Below the pieces are notes generated by a model that was given only the letters and a program-made list of their open reading frames with translations, did no database searches and had not been told where the DNA came from. The translations under genes were made by a program, and so were the position numbers. Shown in pieces: positions 55,660-64,000 of a stretch of DNA of 64,000 nt (position 1 is its first letter; each line of letters opens with the position of its first letter). The DNA is from Agapetus fuscipes (taxonomy: Eukaryota; Arthropoda; Insecta; Trichoptera; Glossosomatidae): positions 3,167,001 through 3,231,000 of the forward strand of contig OX637332.1 of assembly GCA_951799405.1 (NCBI GenBank), read 5' to 3'.

Positions 55660-55873
55660 TTTACGAGCTTGATCGTCGTCGCTAAGACCCAGTTGCTGTA
55701 AGGCTGGATGGACCTTTGGTGACCGGTCATTGGTAAGGGTTTATGAATTTTTCAACCCAGCGAAGAGAAAATTTTGGAAATATAAATGGTATATTTTTTG
55801 TGCTCCGCCGGGATTCGAGCCCACAACCTTCCCATTCAGAGTCCGCAGTGTTACCACTGAGCTACGGACCGGT
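55660..55873 (-). mobile_element. SINE-1, 3' truncated
   Basis: GCTTGATCGTCGTCGCT to the reverse A box (CACTGAGCTACGGACCGG). Confidence 0.8.
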
Positions 55874-56284
55874 CAAGCAATATTTAAAAAATACATAATC
55901 TTAGGAGAAGGATTTTCTAGAAGAAATGGTACTAAATATTTAATGGCCATTGCAGTGAAATTTCCGCATGCATTTTGTACGTAATTATCGCGTACAATTA
56001 AAATTAATTCTCAGTTCGTTTATTGTTAAAGATTGCTTTTTCCAAGAAATTCTGCAAACAATATTTTAAATTATTATTGTACGAGTTTCGGATGACTGCG
56101 TGAGCTTGCGAATGAGCATTCTTTACATAAAATGATAAGCAATAGAAAAGTATTACAGCCGACCAGTTGCAGTCAACCTTTTTTCTATACAAAAAAAAAA
56201 CTGTCTCCATCAGCTGTTGTAGATACGCTTTTGTACAAATACAAGACAGGCTTTTTGGATTGAAGTGGGTATCTATAAGTAAGT
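55874..56284. other. No recognised feature
   Basis: AT-rich sequence. Confidence 0.35.
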
Positions 56285-56765
56285 ATAATCTAAGTTGCAA
56301 ATATGTGTTAGTATTTAAGATTCATATAAAATGCATGACCGCAAAGATACATCGGTGAGTTCGCGCTTTCAAATGCTGCATTCGCATTAACAAATTAGAA
56401 TCCAAATCTCAAATGTCTAGCAACTTTAGCTAACCTTCCCTGAAACAGTTATAACATTTGATTTTTACGTCAAGGAATACAAATTTAATAAAAAAAATGT
56501 TTATAAAACAACAATATCTTAAAAACAAACCCAAAAAAAAACAATTACATAAAAAAATCGATTTCCCTTGAAAGTATTTCCCCGGTTTCACGGAATGGTG
56601 GCCGGAATTACGAGGTTTATGTTCATGTGAGGTTTGGTTTATTTTGTATGCACACATGCAACATGTATAAACGTGAACTTACATATATGTACCTGCTTAT
56701 GCGCATACATTGCATACGAGCCTTGAATGTCAATATATCATGAGGTACGATTTAAATTATAGATT
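56285..56765. repeat. B-tail inverted pair, diverged
   Basis: A minus copy 56285-56475 (ending TACGTCAAGGAA) and a plus copy 56560-56765 (TTTCACGGAATGGTGGCC to GATTATAGA). Confidence 0.65.
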
Positions 56766-56981
56766 ATAGAGAGATTGTACTAAATATAAAAATAAAACAT
56801 TTGTAAAGAATAATTTAACAAAAAATCATAATCAAGTGAAAAAAAAATAGTGTTTAATTAGAATTGTTTTGGTTCTAGAAAATTTAGTAGTAATCAAATA
56901 TGAATTTTCACATACACAAACCATACAATATTTAAAAATCATATATTTTCAATGTGTTTTTTTATATGACGATGATGATGA

Positions 56982-57072
56982 TCTAATCTAATCTAATCTA
57001 ATCTTAGTTGCAAAGCTATGTTACATTGGAGATTCACATTACATGCATTCCGACAACCAGACACGTACAAGT
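56982..57072 (-). repeat. B-tail 3' end
   Basis: (ATCTA)n to CCAGACACGTACAAGTT, cut sharply at the LINE that follows. Confidence 0.8.
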
Positions 57073-57079
57073 TAATCCA

Positions 57080-57376
57080 CATGATGATGGATGATTTCTT
57101 TCCTGTGGCGCCATTTAATGGTCCAGGACCATCTCAAGGGCGCCATGGCTTCTGGAGAAAAGCAGTGTGTTCAGTCCCTTTCTGAAAGTGGTGGTAGGCT
57201 GGTTCGCGCGAACACCGACGGGCAAATTGTTCCAGGCAACCGGCCCGGCCACCGCAAAGCTTCTGTCTGCGAAATTTGATGTGTTCGCTCTTTTGGGCAC
57301 TATGACCTTGTTCACAGCAGTGAGGGCAGAGCGTAGTAAATAAATTTATTCTCAGAACTCTCGGGTTCACCAGCAC
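57080..57376 (-). mobile_element. LINE C-terminus, CR1/Jockey-like
   Basis: A minus-strand frame: KVIVPKRANTSNFADRSFAV, AGPVAWNNLPVGVRANQPTT, TFRKGLNTLLFSR. The N-T-FADRSF / AWN-LP / FRK-L-T-LF series is the standard end of this polyprotein class. It is 5' truncated. Confidence 0.82.
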
Positions 57377-57616
57377 TGATTTAGAAAGTAATTACACTCA
57401 CAGAATGTAATACTAGTAATGCTTCTATTAGATTTCATTTTTCTCGCAGCTCCGTCCATACAATATACGTAACCCGGTAGATTCCCACTTACTGCCGTAT
57501 TAAATTTTGTCTTGCAAACATTTACCGCAAAAAAAATACATATTTATTTATTACATTATAATCGTTGTCTACTTCTCATTTTCCTTAATGTACATCTTTT
57601 ATGTTGTATGTTATGC
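57377..57616. other. No recognised feature
   Basis: Unique sequence. Confidence 0.3.
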
Positions 57617-58140
57617 ATAATCTAAGCTGCAAAGATATCGACGTTTAAAAGGCAGTAGGGCATAAGCGACATTTTGGTCAAAAATGAGTTGTGAATGCTA
57701 TCCTACATCAAATTTTCCGCTCTTTCTTATGCGCTAACTCCCATAGCTCTACGATGATTTTTGTGTTGTTTATTTCCAAGCAAACAACTGCGTGTTTAAA
57801 ATATAGTTTCGGTGTAACCGACAAGATTTTGTCATTTTTTGTCCTAAAGGAGCTTGTAACATAAAAAAATCGTAAAACATCGTAAAATCACATTAATAGG
57901 AATACCTATAAATGCCTTAATTTTTTTATTATTTTAGAGCTGTTTTGATTTCATAAATATGATAAAAAATAAATAAAAGTTATGCCATTTTTCTACAATG
58001 TCAAACTTTAACTGCTCTTCTGAACAATTTAGCTTATGTCGCTTCTTCTTCTCGCTATTGTCTACTGCCTTTTAACCGTCGATATATTCAATTTAAGATT
58101 TACATAAATTCCATACAGCAGACACGCGTACGCTCAAACC
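57617..58140 (-). repeat. B-tail split by element J
   Basis: AATCTAAGCTGCAAAGATAT is followed, after J, by ATTCAATTTAAGATTTAC and GCAGACACGCG. Confidence 0.7.
57639..58081. mobile_element. Element J with ATAT duplication
   Basis: Inverted ends CGACGTTTAAAAGGCAGTAG and its near complement ending CTTTTAACCGTCG, flanked by ATAT at 57635-57638 and 58082-58085. The split B-tail confirms the boundaries. At 443 bp it is noncoding. Confidence 0.82.
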
Positions 58141-58469
58141 CTCCTCGTATACGTCCTGTATGTGTGTGTCAGAAGGACCCACATCACATGGACGCTCATG
58201 CAAAGCTGTATATTTTCTCAAGTAAAAGAAACGGCACGATAAAATAAGAACCTCTATGTCAGAGGCTTGCACGTGACTCTAAAATAAGTGGTTTAGTTCT
58301 ACTGAAGCTAGTAGCATACCACGAGTGGCACTTCTAGTGGGATTGTTGCAAGATCACGGGTAGCGTGAATTATATAATAATAATAAAAAGAAGAATAAGG
58401 GCATGGTTACTGTGAATCCGCTGCGGATGCAGCTTGGCAAAAGGAAGCACAAAATCGCTCAAATACACG
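58141..58469. other. No recognised feature
   Basis: Unique sequence. Confidence 0.35.
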
Positions 58470-58637
58470 TTTAAGACACACTTGCACCCACCACAACTCA
58501 CAACATACAAACTTAAACTCAAATTAACAGAAGCCCTACAACTCTTGCCGACCGTTCCTGAAATAGGGATGACATTTTGCAGGTGAAACATTTTTTAAGG
58601 TATGGGTAGTCAGCATCACATCAACCTATAAGTTAAA
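58470..58637 (-). repeat. B-tail, diverged
   Basis: GACACACTTGCACCCACC to CCTATAAGTTAAAG. Confidence 0.6.
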
Positions 58638-59174
58638 GGTCATAAAATGCTCAAATGGCATACTATAAATCAATTTTAATATGTGCTGTTTCTCTAATGA
58701 AGAGCTCGAACGGGAGAAAAGGCAAAGGCGATGAATTCAAAGCACTCCTATTTTTCAAATAGAAGAAGAAGAATGTTTCAATCTTACAAATTAAAGAAAC
58801 GCATTATTGACACAAATTTAATCAATTTCAAACATACTGAGATCAGTCTTGTATGCATTTTTTTTTACTAAATAAAGTAACAGTTTTCCCCTTGAGTTGA
58901 AATTAAAAAGTCTCATGTGCGACCTCAAAATTGAACGCAAATAATATCTGTGGTATGCCAAAAATTATTGAAATGATATTTCATATAAAATCATTCAATC
59001 AAGGTTATTCTGCTATATCTTAATAAACACATGTTTTATTTTTACAAATAACAGTGAAAAAAATGTTTGATTGCGTTTTCTGTAATATTGAAGTTTTATG
59101 GAAAAAAATTACTAGCATTCTTCGCGTAAGTTTTTTGCTGTTAAAGTTTCCCCTCTACAAAATGGGTAAAAACC
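58638..59174. other. No recognised feature
   Basis: AT-rich sequence. Confidence 0.35.
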
Positions 59175-59299
59175 CAATATACCGTAAAAACCTAAAATAA
59201 CATAAAAACTCAATCTTAAATAAACATAATCCCTGCAACTCTTGCCAACCTTTCCTGAAACATTGGCAGAGTAAGCCATTTTTACAGTATGGATGGTGT
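59175..59299 (-). repeat. B-tail 5' half
   Basis: CATAAAAACTCAATCTTAAA to TACAGTATGGATGG. Confidence 0.6.
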
Positions 59300-59885
59300 T
59301 AGGTTTTAGAATGAAAGGTACCTTTTGAGGTACCTACAGGATACTCACTCCGGCTAGCTTCCTCGTCATCACTCAGGGCGTGGGGTTCTTTATTTGTGTT
59401 GCTTACTTAATACTTTGGGAAGGGTTGTATATTGATAACACAAGAGCTAATGTTAACACAATAGATTTATTCAATTAAAGTCAAATCTATAAAAAGGGAA
59501 AGGGTGGAGAAGGAAATGGCCAGACCTGTTCTAACGCACTCGAAAACAATCACACCTCACCCATCACGGCTCACTTTCACGAAACACTGATCTGTAGGCT
59601 GGAGTCCTAGGCGAGCTTACGTAAGCTCAGGAGAACCGCAGTCCATGAGGCGGATGCCTTAACACGTGGAGCTCCAGGGTGGAGGCTCCTCTGCACCAGG
59701 CTCCGGTCCATAAGGCGGGTGCCTTGGATGGCGGATGCTCCATGTATATGTATGTAAAGATATTAGATACATTTTTGAATTTGCCGCGCAGGGCGTTGAT
59801 TGGAGCAAGCTGTATTCTCGTGTGATTGGGTGGACGTCGGCCATGTTGAAGGACGGCCATGATGTTTTGTTTTTGGAGTGTTAAA
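59300..59885. other. Unclassified GC-richer insertion, candidate solo LTR
   Basis: It interrupts the B-tail at GGATGG and is bounded by GTTAG on both sides (59299-59303 and about 59888). The interior has direct repeats around CATGAGGCGGATGCCTT and CATAAGGCGGGTGCCTT. No reading frame or clear TG...CA ends are seen. Confidence 0.35.
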
Positions 59886-60436
59886 ATTGTTAGAGTTAAA
59901 TTTTTAAATTCATTTATTTATAAAATAGTAACAAAATTAACTTAATTGTAGTTTCTTTGGTTTCAGAGCAACACGAGGAAGTTAAATTTTGAGGAAAAAA
60001 ATAAATTTATCTCCAATCAAATCAAATAAGATCTCTTATATGTATTTGAAATTTGATTGCTTAATTCTAAGGACTCTGTTAAATATTTCTCGAAAGTGGG
60101 TAATTATTTGATTTATCAGCTTATTTACGTATATGCAACCAAATTCTTGATTTGGTGGGAGAAATCACACTTAATTTTGATTTTTGTCTGATTGGAGTTT
60201 AGTGCAACAAGCCCTTTGTACATAAAAAACAACAGCCTTAAAAAGAAAAATAATAATAAAAGAAAAAGGATCCTTAAAGCTACGGTTCATCTTTAATTTT
60301 GTCAAATTAGGTTAATGATGAAAAATTTTGGTTTGAATTTTTAAAATTCCTTTTAGAAAAAAAACTCTGTACTTACATGGTTTACAGAATCATTCTGCAA
60401 AACATATAGGTATTAAGTAAATTATAGATAATATTT
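59886..60436. other. No recognised feature
   Basis: AT-rich sequence. Confidence 0.35.
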
Positions 60437-60621
60437 CAATTTAAAATAAAATATTTGGTTTCAAAACGTAGTTTTATTTTCACAATAATTTTATCTACCT
60501 CAAGCACTTTCGACCTTCAATATTTAGGTCATTATCAATATTGAAGGTCGAAAGTGCTTGACGTAGATAACATTATTGTGAAGATAAAACTACGTTTTGA
60601 AAAAAATATTTTAAATTAAAA
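60437..60621. mobile_element. MITE-O palindrome
   Basis: Arms of about 85 bp around ATATTTAGGTCATTATCA-type centre; they carry TCAAAACGTAGTTTTAT and AAGCACTTTCGACCTTCAAT with complements. Confidence 0.88.
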
Positions 60622-61196
60622 TGAATTTTCACTGTGTGAATACACAAACCCTACAAAAACTGATAATATTTCATTCATATTCAATCATTGGTAATAAAAT
60701 TAACAAATATCCTTAAACATCAGTTCCGGTTATCGCAAAAAGCAATCGATAAAAAAATTCGCCGTTTTTTTGCCTCTCAAAGAGCGCAACGATCCGGTCT
60801 GCCGCCCCGATTGGAAACTAGAGTGGCACTTTTATGGTTTGCGGTCATTTTTCTCATACATTAAAGTCAATTTTACATGTAATAATTATATGTTATTCAG
60901 GCTGCCACTTCGGCAGCAGTGAGATACAATCTCTTGAAATGTTTAGATTTTATCTTATTTGGTTACCTAATATTTGATTGAAATCTAATTTTATCTTAAA
61001 TACAAATAAAAATGTTTTTTTAGTCATGTTATTAAAAAAATATTATTATTTAAACAAATACTCCGTTTGCCTATTTGTTTACATTATTTTTATTTATTTT
61101 AAGAGTGTTTTATACCTCAAACCTTCCGTTTTTGTTTCGTAATCATCATGATCTTAGTATACGAGTGACGCTTATGAAAAAATCAAGCATGTTTAT
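60622..61196. other. Unique sequence, GC-richer at 60720-60960
   Basis: 60720-60960 (GAGCGCAACGATCCGGTCTG, ATCGATA sites) is non-repetitive and lies 1.6 kb upstream of the host exon. Possible regulatory DNA, not shown. Confidence 0.35.
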
Positions 61197-61385
61197 TCTA
61201 ATCTAAATCTAAATCTAAGCTGCAAAGATATGTATCATTTGAGATTAATATTAAATGCATTCCCACAAGCAGACGTGCATAATTTCGCGCTTACACATGC
61301 CGCATGTGGACCTACAATATAAAAAAAAACAAACTCAAATGAACATAAGCCCTGCAACTCTTGCCGACCTTCCCTGAAGCAGGTA
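61197..61385 (-). repeat. B-tail, 5' truncated
   Basis: (AAATCT)n to GACCTTCCCTGAAGCAGG. Confidence 0.8.
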
Positions 61386-61493
61386 TTGATATCTTTTTAT
61401 TTAAATTATAAAGGTTAAAACAAATTACAATTATAAAAAATATCACGGCAAAAACATTTTTTTAAAATACTTGTTTTTCCACCTAACCGTAAC

Positions 61494-61744
61494 TAATCTA
61501 ATCTAATCTAAGTTGCAAAGATATGTTACATTAGAGATTCAAATTACATGCATTTTCACAACCAGACACGGATAAGTTCGCGCTTGTACATGCCGCATGT
61601 GAACCTTCAACACAGAAACCAAATTTCAAATGGACATACACCCTGCAACATTTGCCGTCCTTCCCTGAGATAGGGGTGATATTGGTAAAGTGAACCATTT
61701 TTACAGCATGAGTGGTCAGCTGCATACCAACCTATAAGTCAAGG
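61494..61744 (-). mobile_element. B-tail with 9-bp TSD
   Basis: A reverse 251-bp copy from (TAATC)n to AAGTCAAGG. Perfect 9-bp duplications AACCGTAAC lie at 61485-61493 and 61745-61753. It defines the complete mobile unit. Confidence 0.93.
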
Positions 61745-61753
61745 AACCGTAAC

Positions 61754-62006
61754 AATTTATAAAAAGGTTTTTATTTTTAATCCAGCTTCAAAAGCTAAAA
61801 AAAAATCGTGAATAAACAACAAACGTATAATCTTTGTTTGTAGTTTATTTTGTTAAATTAATACATCAGTTTGACCAAGCCTTCCACAAATTATATTTTG
61901 TAGTGTTCTACTATTGACAACAAACACCAGCAAAAGGCGTAACAAAATTTATATAATACCATTCCTTAGATCTGTTACAGTCCTTGAGCCGGACAAGTTG
62001 GGTCTG
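61754..62006. other. No recognised feature
   Basis: AT-rich unique sequence. Confidence 0.35.
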
Positions 62007-62045
62007 TATATAAATATATACGTTTGAAACTCAATCGTTCAGATA
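62007..62045 (+). promoter_or_regulatory. Candidate core promoter (TATA plus initiator)
   Basis: TATATAAATA starts at 62007 and TTCAGAT has its A at 62041, 32 bp after TATAAA begins. This is the usual insect TATA-to-initiator spacing. AT-rich DNA gives TATA boxes by chance, so it is only a candidate. Confidence 0.22.
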
Positions 62046-62063
62046 GATCTATCGTTGTGCCGG

Positions 62064-62131
62064 ATGCAGTATACGAACTATATAAATCACTATTTTGTCT
62101 ACACCTGTAACTATATGATTATAGCCTGCAG
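62064..62131 (+). CDS. Candidate short first exon (speculative)
   Basis: ATG at 62064 opens 22 codons plus two bases (AG) before GTCACA at 62132. The phase fits the acceptor at 62590-62591. The peptide (MQYTNYINHYFVYTCNYMII) has hydrophobic character but is not a convincing signal peptide, and the donor is weak. Confidence 0.12.
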
Positions 62132-62591
62132 GTCACATTAAGGACGTTAATCAATTTATAAGATATTTTTCCACGTCTGTAATTATTTTTTATTAATGAA
62201 TATTATTTTTTGTGTTTGGCAATAGTAATAAAAAACGTTTGATCTTATCTGAATTATCAAGAAAAGTAATCAAATTTTGAGTAATTATGAAATCAGATAT
62301 AGTTTTGGCGAATGTAGGCTTTAATTGTTATTTTGTATTTAATAAGGTCAACTAAAAGATCAATGTGATTGAAAACATACTGTAAAAATAGCTCATTTTT
62401 GAGAATTTTAGGTAAAAAAAAACTGAAAGTTAATAAATCATAGGATTTTAAAATTTTATTTGCTCTTGAATTTTGTCTCGAAATTTGTATAGAACAGAAG
62501 AATTTGGTCAATAAATATAAAAGACGTGTTATTAAAGTTATAGTTTTTCTCAATGGACTGAATCTAATTCCCGAATTTACTATTGTTACAG

Positions 62592-63695
62592 AGAGCAGTA
62601 CATATTCAACGTGTTTGACGTCATAGTCAGCACATTGGAGACAAAACTTCAAAGAATTGAAAACCTCGACAAAGCGGTGGAGCATCTGATGCGACGCGTG
62701 GAAGCTTTAGACTCCCGGGTCACAGATAACATCGACAAGACCGATGCCATCATCAACAAACTACAAACAATTGATCTGAAATTGTTCCCACATGCTCCCG
62801 TTCGCTCAAACCTCAGAGGCCTAGGACAAGACAACTATTCCAAAAACAGCAAGGCAAAAGAACAAAGCGAAGATGAAGGAGACACTTTAGATATGCGACT
62901 TGTGTCACTTGACCAAAAAGTGTCAGACATTGATTCAAAACTGGTCGGACTGAAGAATCAGATTGACAGCAACTTTTTACCAGTTGATGATATAAACGCA
63001 GAAGCGAGTGAAAAGAAACCTATCAGCATGAACGTATTGGAAATAACAAAGGCAATGAACGCAGAAGTCATGAACCACATCACAAAAGAACTTGAACAGC
63101 TGAGAACAGCGACTGTGAACGTCGACAGGAAACTGCAGTTCCATATCAATTTGGTGTCAGAAAATCTGGGAAAGGTTTTGAATACAGTTGCGGATGTTCA
63201 CTCGGCTGTTGTGGAACCTGACGAAGCATTGAACGGCAACAACACTTCGCGCAACCCAAGACACTCTTCCAAATCCAGCAAGATCGACAACTTGCTCAGA
63301 CGCATGACCCCAATCATATCAGCATCAGAAAAGATGGACGAAGTATGGGATGTGGTTGTTGGCACAAAGAGTTCCGTAGACGATTTAGTTCCAAAATCTG
63401 ATGAGTTGCTGACACAAAATCAGCGACAGGAACGAGCTATTGGTCAGATCCAGGATGACCTGCGCATCAAAGCGAATCTCATAATTGAGAATCTGGACAT
63501 TGTTGAGAAGAGGTTGAAGAAGCAGGAAGACTATGCGATGGCTGGACGTCCCTTGATGAACGCTACCCCAGATTTGCCACCAGAACCACCTGTGGAGAGA
63601 CTCCAGAAGACGGAACTGGCAGAGGATGAACTGAGCCGCTTTGGAGCTGAGCCACCACTTCCAATCACAACCATTACACCAACTACAGACTCCAG
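62592..63695 (+). CDS. Internal exon of a coiled-coil-rich protein
   Basis: Host exon: acceptor TATTGTTACAG at 62581-62591, donor CAG/GTTAGT at 63695/63696. Length 1,104 bp. It enters and leaves after the second codon base, so it is symmetric and could be skipped without a frameshift. It encodes 367 residues beginning EQYIFNVFDVIVSTLETKLQ. The first third is heptad-like (LETKLQRIENLDKAVEHLMR), followed by an acidic linker (KEQSEDEGDTLDMR), more coils (LVSLDQKVSDIDSKLVGLKN; LIIENLDIVEKRLKKQ) and a proline- and threonine-rich end (PPEPPVERL, ITTITPTT). It has no cysteine and two possible N-glycosylation sites (NNT, NAT). This layout fits the stalk of a secreted or membrane oligomer, such as a fibrinogen-related protein whose globular domain is in later exons, but that is inference. 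I do not recognise the gene. Confidence 0.85.
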
Positions 63696-64000
63696 GTTAG
63701 TCTTTTAAGAGAGAAAAAAAAAGATACCTTCACACCGAGTATAAATCATTTACATAAATTCCTCTCAATTGTGTAAGTTAAAATATATACGGAAACTTAA
63801 TCACTTATGTATCTTCCATAGATTTTTATACTTCGATTCCAATACACGATCAAAGGGAGCTTACGTAAATATTTTATACTCGAGTTACTTACCTAGTTAA
63901 TAAACCATTGCAAGCTCTATAATTGCAAAAAAAAAATCACCCTTAAGAATATTTTTTATTTAAGTAGGTAATTTTATTTTATACTTATTTCTTACGATAA
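63696..64000 (+). other. Start of the downstream intron
   Basis: It begins GTTAGTCTTTT and is AT-rich to the window edge; no further exon is seen. Confidence 0.7.

Noticed and set aside
62293..62685. 130-codon minus-strand open frame
   Set aside because: It overlaps the acceptor and start of the host exon in antisense and is AT-driven with no supporting features.

Overview
The window is about 64 kb of AT-rich eukaryotic DNA packed with transposable elements. It looks like an insect genome, most likely a moth or butterfly. The grounds are the C-terminal ends of insect-type non-LTR retrotransposons, tRNA-like SINEs with intact A and B boxes, many short inverted-repeat (MITE-like) elements, and one clean intron-flanked exon. 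The order is inferred from style of sequence, not from a database match. No operon, bacterial gene, CRISPR array or viral gene was seen.

Only one host protein-coding segment is convincing: a 1,104-bp exon at 62592-63695 (+), with an acceptor and a donor, encoding 367 cysteine-free, coiled-coil-rich residues. The 62 kb upstream is either a long intron or intergenic DNA. A TATA box and a phase-compatible short ORF just upstream (62007-62131) are a weak candidate for promoter and first exon.

The rest is repeats, named here for reference. LINE-A, LINE-B and LINE-C are three related non-LTR families known here only from the C-terminus of their polyprotein (motifs RWFGHVERM, GRPRKVW, EWDIQS). LINE-D to LINE-H are other non-LTR C-termini. 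The 'B-tail' is a module of about 250 bp running from CCTTGACTTATAGG to a (TAGAT/GATTA)n tail. About 60 whole or partial copies were counted by eye, roughly a fifth of the window. At seven places the B-tail lies directly downstream of the LINE-B reading frame, so it is the LINE-B 3' end, yet most copies stand alone with the same 5' boundary. SINE-1 is a tRNA-like SINE of about 290 bp; two copies carry a 5S-rRNA-derived head. SINE-2 is a second tRNA-like SINE of about 320 bp. MITE-like families include a hAT type with an 8-bp duplication, a Mutator-like type with a 9-bp duplication, several foldback palindromes, and hairpin elements that look Penelope-derived.

Layout: 1-21.6 kb is nested LINE, SINE and MITE debris. 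21.6-23.9 kb is a 43-bp satellite interrupted by two insertions. 24-39 kb is more nested repeats, with B-tail inverted pairs at 32.4 and 36.5 kb. 39-41.5 kb is a cluster of LINE-A and LINE-B copies including a twin-priming inversion and an in-frame LINE chimera. 41.5-62 kb is repeats separated by unique AT-rich stretches. 62-64 kb is the host gene. Repeat boundaries are by eye, good to about 5-20 bp unless a target-site duplication is given.
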